This document shows, piece by piece, positions 61,864 to 64,000 of a stretch of DNA of 64,000 nt. The position numbers and the translations under genes were made by a program. Every line of letters begins with the position of its first letter. Position 1 is the stretch's first letter. Source of the DNA: Prinia subflava (Eukaryota > Chordata > Aves > Passeriformes > Cisticolidae); assembly GCF_021018805.1 (NCBI RefSeq), contig NC_086250.1, positions 66,785,322-66,849,321 on the forward strand, read 5' to 3'. The notes beneath the pieces were generated by a model that made no database searches, was not told the origin of the DNA, and saw only the letters and a list, made by a program, of their open reading frames with translations.

Positions 61864-63876
61864 GTAAGTACATTAGAGATGATCCTTTCATCATGTTTGA
61901 CAAATTTTGAAAGAAAATCAGACTGTAAGGAAAGGGAAATATGAGATAATTTTAAAAAAGGTATTTCTGTACCATATGTACTTCTGCTACATCTGGAAGC
62001 TGTACACTTTCTATCTGAGCTGCAAGAGATAAGCTTTTGTGAATCTTTCACTCCATCACAGACTTGACCTCTTCTGTGTTGTGTAACTGTTGTTATACAG
62101 TTCACATGTGGTCAGTGTGGGCATCCTCCAGTTTTGCTTTCCATAAACCTTGGGTTTGCTTTTTGGACAATTCATTTCCTGTTATTCAAATTCTTTGTTT
62201 GTTTGTTGTTGTTTTTAACATTCTGCCAAAGGCTGTTACTTGCAATTGTTGTCTGGCAGGACTGGACTGAAGCCTGTCAGAGCCTGGACTCCTGGCACCT
62301 TTCATTGCTCAGTCACCAGTTTATTGGTAAAGCCTGCATGAAGTTTAGGGGAATTTCATGGAGGCTTCAAACCTCTAAAAATTCGGCTGATACTGGGCAA
62401 AAGTTATGGTGCAGGTTGTGTGTGCACATTTATGTTATCATACAAGAAATCTAAGAAGTTTGTTTAACGTAGATTCCTAACCTGGCCCTGCATTTACTTC
62501 TTGTTTATGGAACACTCTCCCTGAATGTGTTTTTGCAGCTTTGCCTGGTACCCAGGGAACTCCCTGTGGTGGCTCTGTTTTTGCTAGAGCCATACTGATT
62601 TCATGAAGATGGGGGCATCAGAATGGCATCCTAAAGTCGTCTTACCTGGTGTGGAAATGCTTTGCTGCATGGTTGCTGCCTCTTTGGAAAGGCTGTTGTG
62701 CAAGCAAACCACACAAATTTCCTTCAGCACTATTTAACTGGCAGTTCGTGGTTAGCAAGTGGGGAACGGTAGATAAAGATTTTGTTCTTGCTGACTTTGT
62801 GACCAGTGAAATTTTGTAAAGCTGGAGGTGGGGAAAAAGTCCTGTGCATTTCTGTCCCGTTATTTGGTTACAGCTGTAAAGGGTAATGTTCATTTATCAC
62901 TTCCTTCTAGCAGCTTTCTGTAACTGCATGAGCTATTCCTGCAGTTCAGTGACATGTGCATTACAAAGGCTTGAAAATTGGAATGGATTGGAAACTCCTG
63001 TTATTTCAAATTATGTAGTTGTAAACTGGCTGCAGGCCTTTGGGTTGAAAGACTAAGCATTGATTTCAGCATACTGCTGGGTTGTATCACAGAGAGATAA
63101 AAGTTGATTTTACATGAAGTGGAAACTCAGAGACGCTAGTATGGAACTCAGTAAGCCCCCAGTGAATATACATTGGCTGCTCACAGATCATATCATAAAG
63201 CAATTTATTGGTATCAGTGGCCTGTCACATCATGTAGGATCAGTCTTTTCTTAAATAGAGAATACTTATTAAGGAAAGCTACTGCAGACCTGAGCTTGCA
63301 TTCTAGCTGTGATATTTCTGTGGGCCAATAACCACATGTTTTATCTGGTTTTCTTCCCAGTGCACGAACATGCCTAGTGAGTAACACATGAAAACCAAAT
63401 ATAACAAGGGTTGATACATTTGGCCAACTTACAGAGTATAAGGATCTCATTATTTTTTCCTACTTCCTGCCTTTGTTTTTTTAATTTGAAATGTATCTAC
63501 ATAATTTCTCTTTAGCAGCCTAGGCAAGGTTCTTTTCGATTTTATCTGTAAATTAATCTTTCTGTGGGTATGGCTATGTTGAATGATGAATTTGGTTGTT
63601 ATTTTTTATTTTTGTGGTAGCTTTTTTACTTGGCTCTTCAAGGAAGTGACATAGTTTTTTTTTTAATTTTCTTTGTACATCAAGGAAGGTGAGTGTCACA
63701 TTCTATAGGGGAGAAAAAACAAAGGATGTCAGAAATGCACCACTTACCACTATCAATAAAACTTTAATTAACTAAATGCTCTGTGTGGCTTCTTGACCAT
63801 GTAATATATAAAATCAGACAGATTCTCCTAAGTCATTTTTACTGGTTATTAAAAATACTTATGTTTCCATCTACAG
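61864..63876 (+). other. Putative intron between the two right-hand exon candidates
   Basis: This starts with the GTAAGT donor and ends with the acceptor TTTCCATCTACAG. No recognisable repeat lies inside. Short frames within show no domain. A TTTGTTTGTTTGTTG stretch at about 62,190-62,215 is simple sequence. Confidence 0.4.
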
Positions 63877-63934
63877 TGAAGCCTGAAGAACTGGCTGACA
63901 AGTCCCAATATGCAAAGAAAACTTGGTTATCCAG
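63877..63934 (+). CDS. Candidate coding exon at right edge, product unknown
   Basis: The acceptor TTTCCATCTACAG is reasonable. The donor CCAG followed by GTTATG is weaker, and an alternative is CACTG then GTATGC at 63,970. Read after the leftover G of the 61,815 exon, it encodes VKPEELADKSQYAKKTWLS and stays open to the window end. A second possibility is that translation begins here at ATG 63,910 in another frame (MQRKLGYP then splice). I do not recognise either peptide. The gene continues beyond the window, so identification needs the next exons. Confidence 0.35.
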
Positions 63935-64000
63935 GTTATGCATTTGCCTACACTTGCATGTTTGCACTGGTATGCTAAAGAGTTGCCTTTATCAATCTAA

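Noticed and set aside
1..64000. CRISPR arrays, bacterial operons, rRNA or tRNA genes
   Set aside because: No regularly spaced repeats, no ribosome-binding-site gene strings, and no cloverleaf or rRNA signature seen. The window is vertebrate nuclear DNA.

Overview
The window looks like nuclear DNA of a bird, possibly a songbird. Seven or more fragments match the 3' part of avian CR1 retrotransposons, including the terminal block that ends in repeats of a GATTCTATGATT type. I see no mammalian SINEs, there is one clear CpG-island promoter, and no bacterial-style gene packing. The bird call is secure at the level of CR1-rich sauropsid; songbird is inference. LAYOUT: From 1 to about 49.7 kb I find no convincing protein-coding gene. 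This part holds CR1 fragments at about 11.4, 16.3, 17.8, 21.5, 27.4, 32.8 and 41.3 kb (a possible one at 37.7 kb), an endogenous-retrovirus integrase fragment at 20.4 kb, G/T- or A/C-rich low-complexity tracts, homopolymer runs, small inverted repeats, and several AT-rich segments that could be conserved non-coding elements. One stretch at 18,962-19,037 has the marks of a small coding exon: a pyrimidine tract, an AG, a 25-codon open acidic frame and a splice donor. It is the only moderately good exon candidate in this part. From about 49.79 to 50.66 kb lies a dense CpG island with GC boxes, an AP-1/antioxidant-response-like site and a good splice donor at 50,229. No ATG lies in the region just before that donor, so I read it as a non-coding first exon of a plus-strand gene. 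From 50.6 kb to the end the plus strand is visibly rich in T over A and G over C, as in transcribed vertebrate introns. It contains a possible second 5'UTR exon (52,037-52,121) and two exon candidates whose phases join without a stop (61,815-61,863 and 63,877-63,934). HOW IT FITS: the simplest model is a plus-strand gene that starts at the CpG island, has a long first-intron region, and enters or approaches its coding part at the right edge. The long gene-poor DNA upstream would be its 5' flank or the intron of a larger gene. I could not recognise the protein from the short exon translations, so no gene symbol is given. The window does not show an obvious new biological system. The most useful leads are the unidentified gene, the lone 18.96-kb exon, the integrase fragment with an intact catalytic triad, and a nested palindrome at 52.8 kb.
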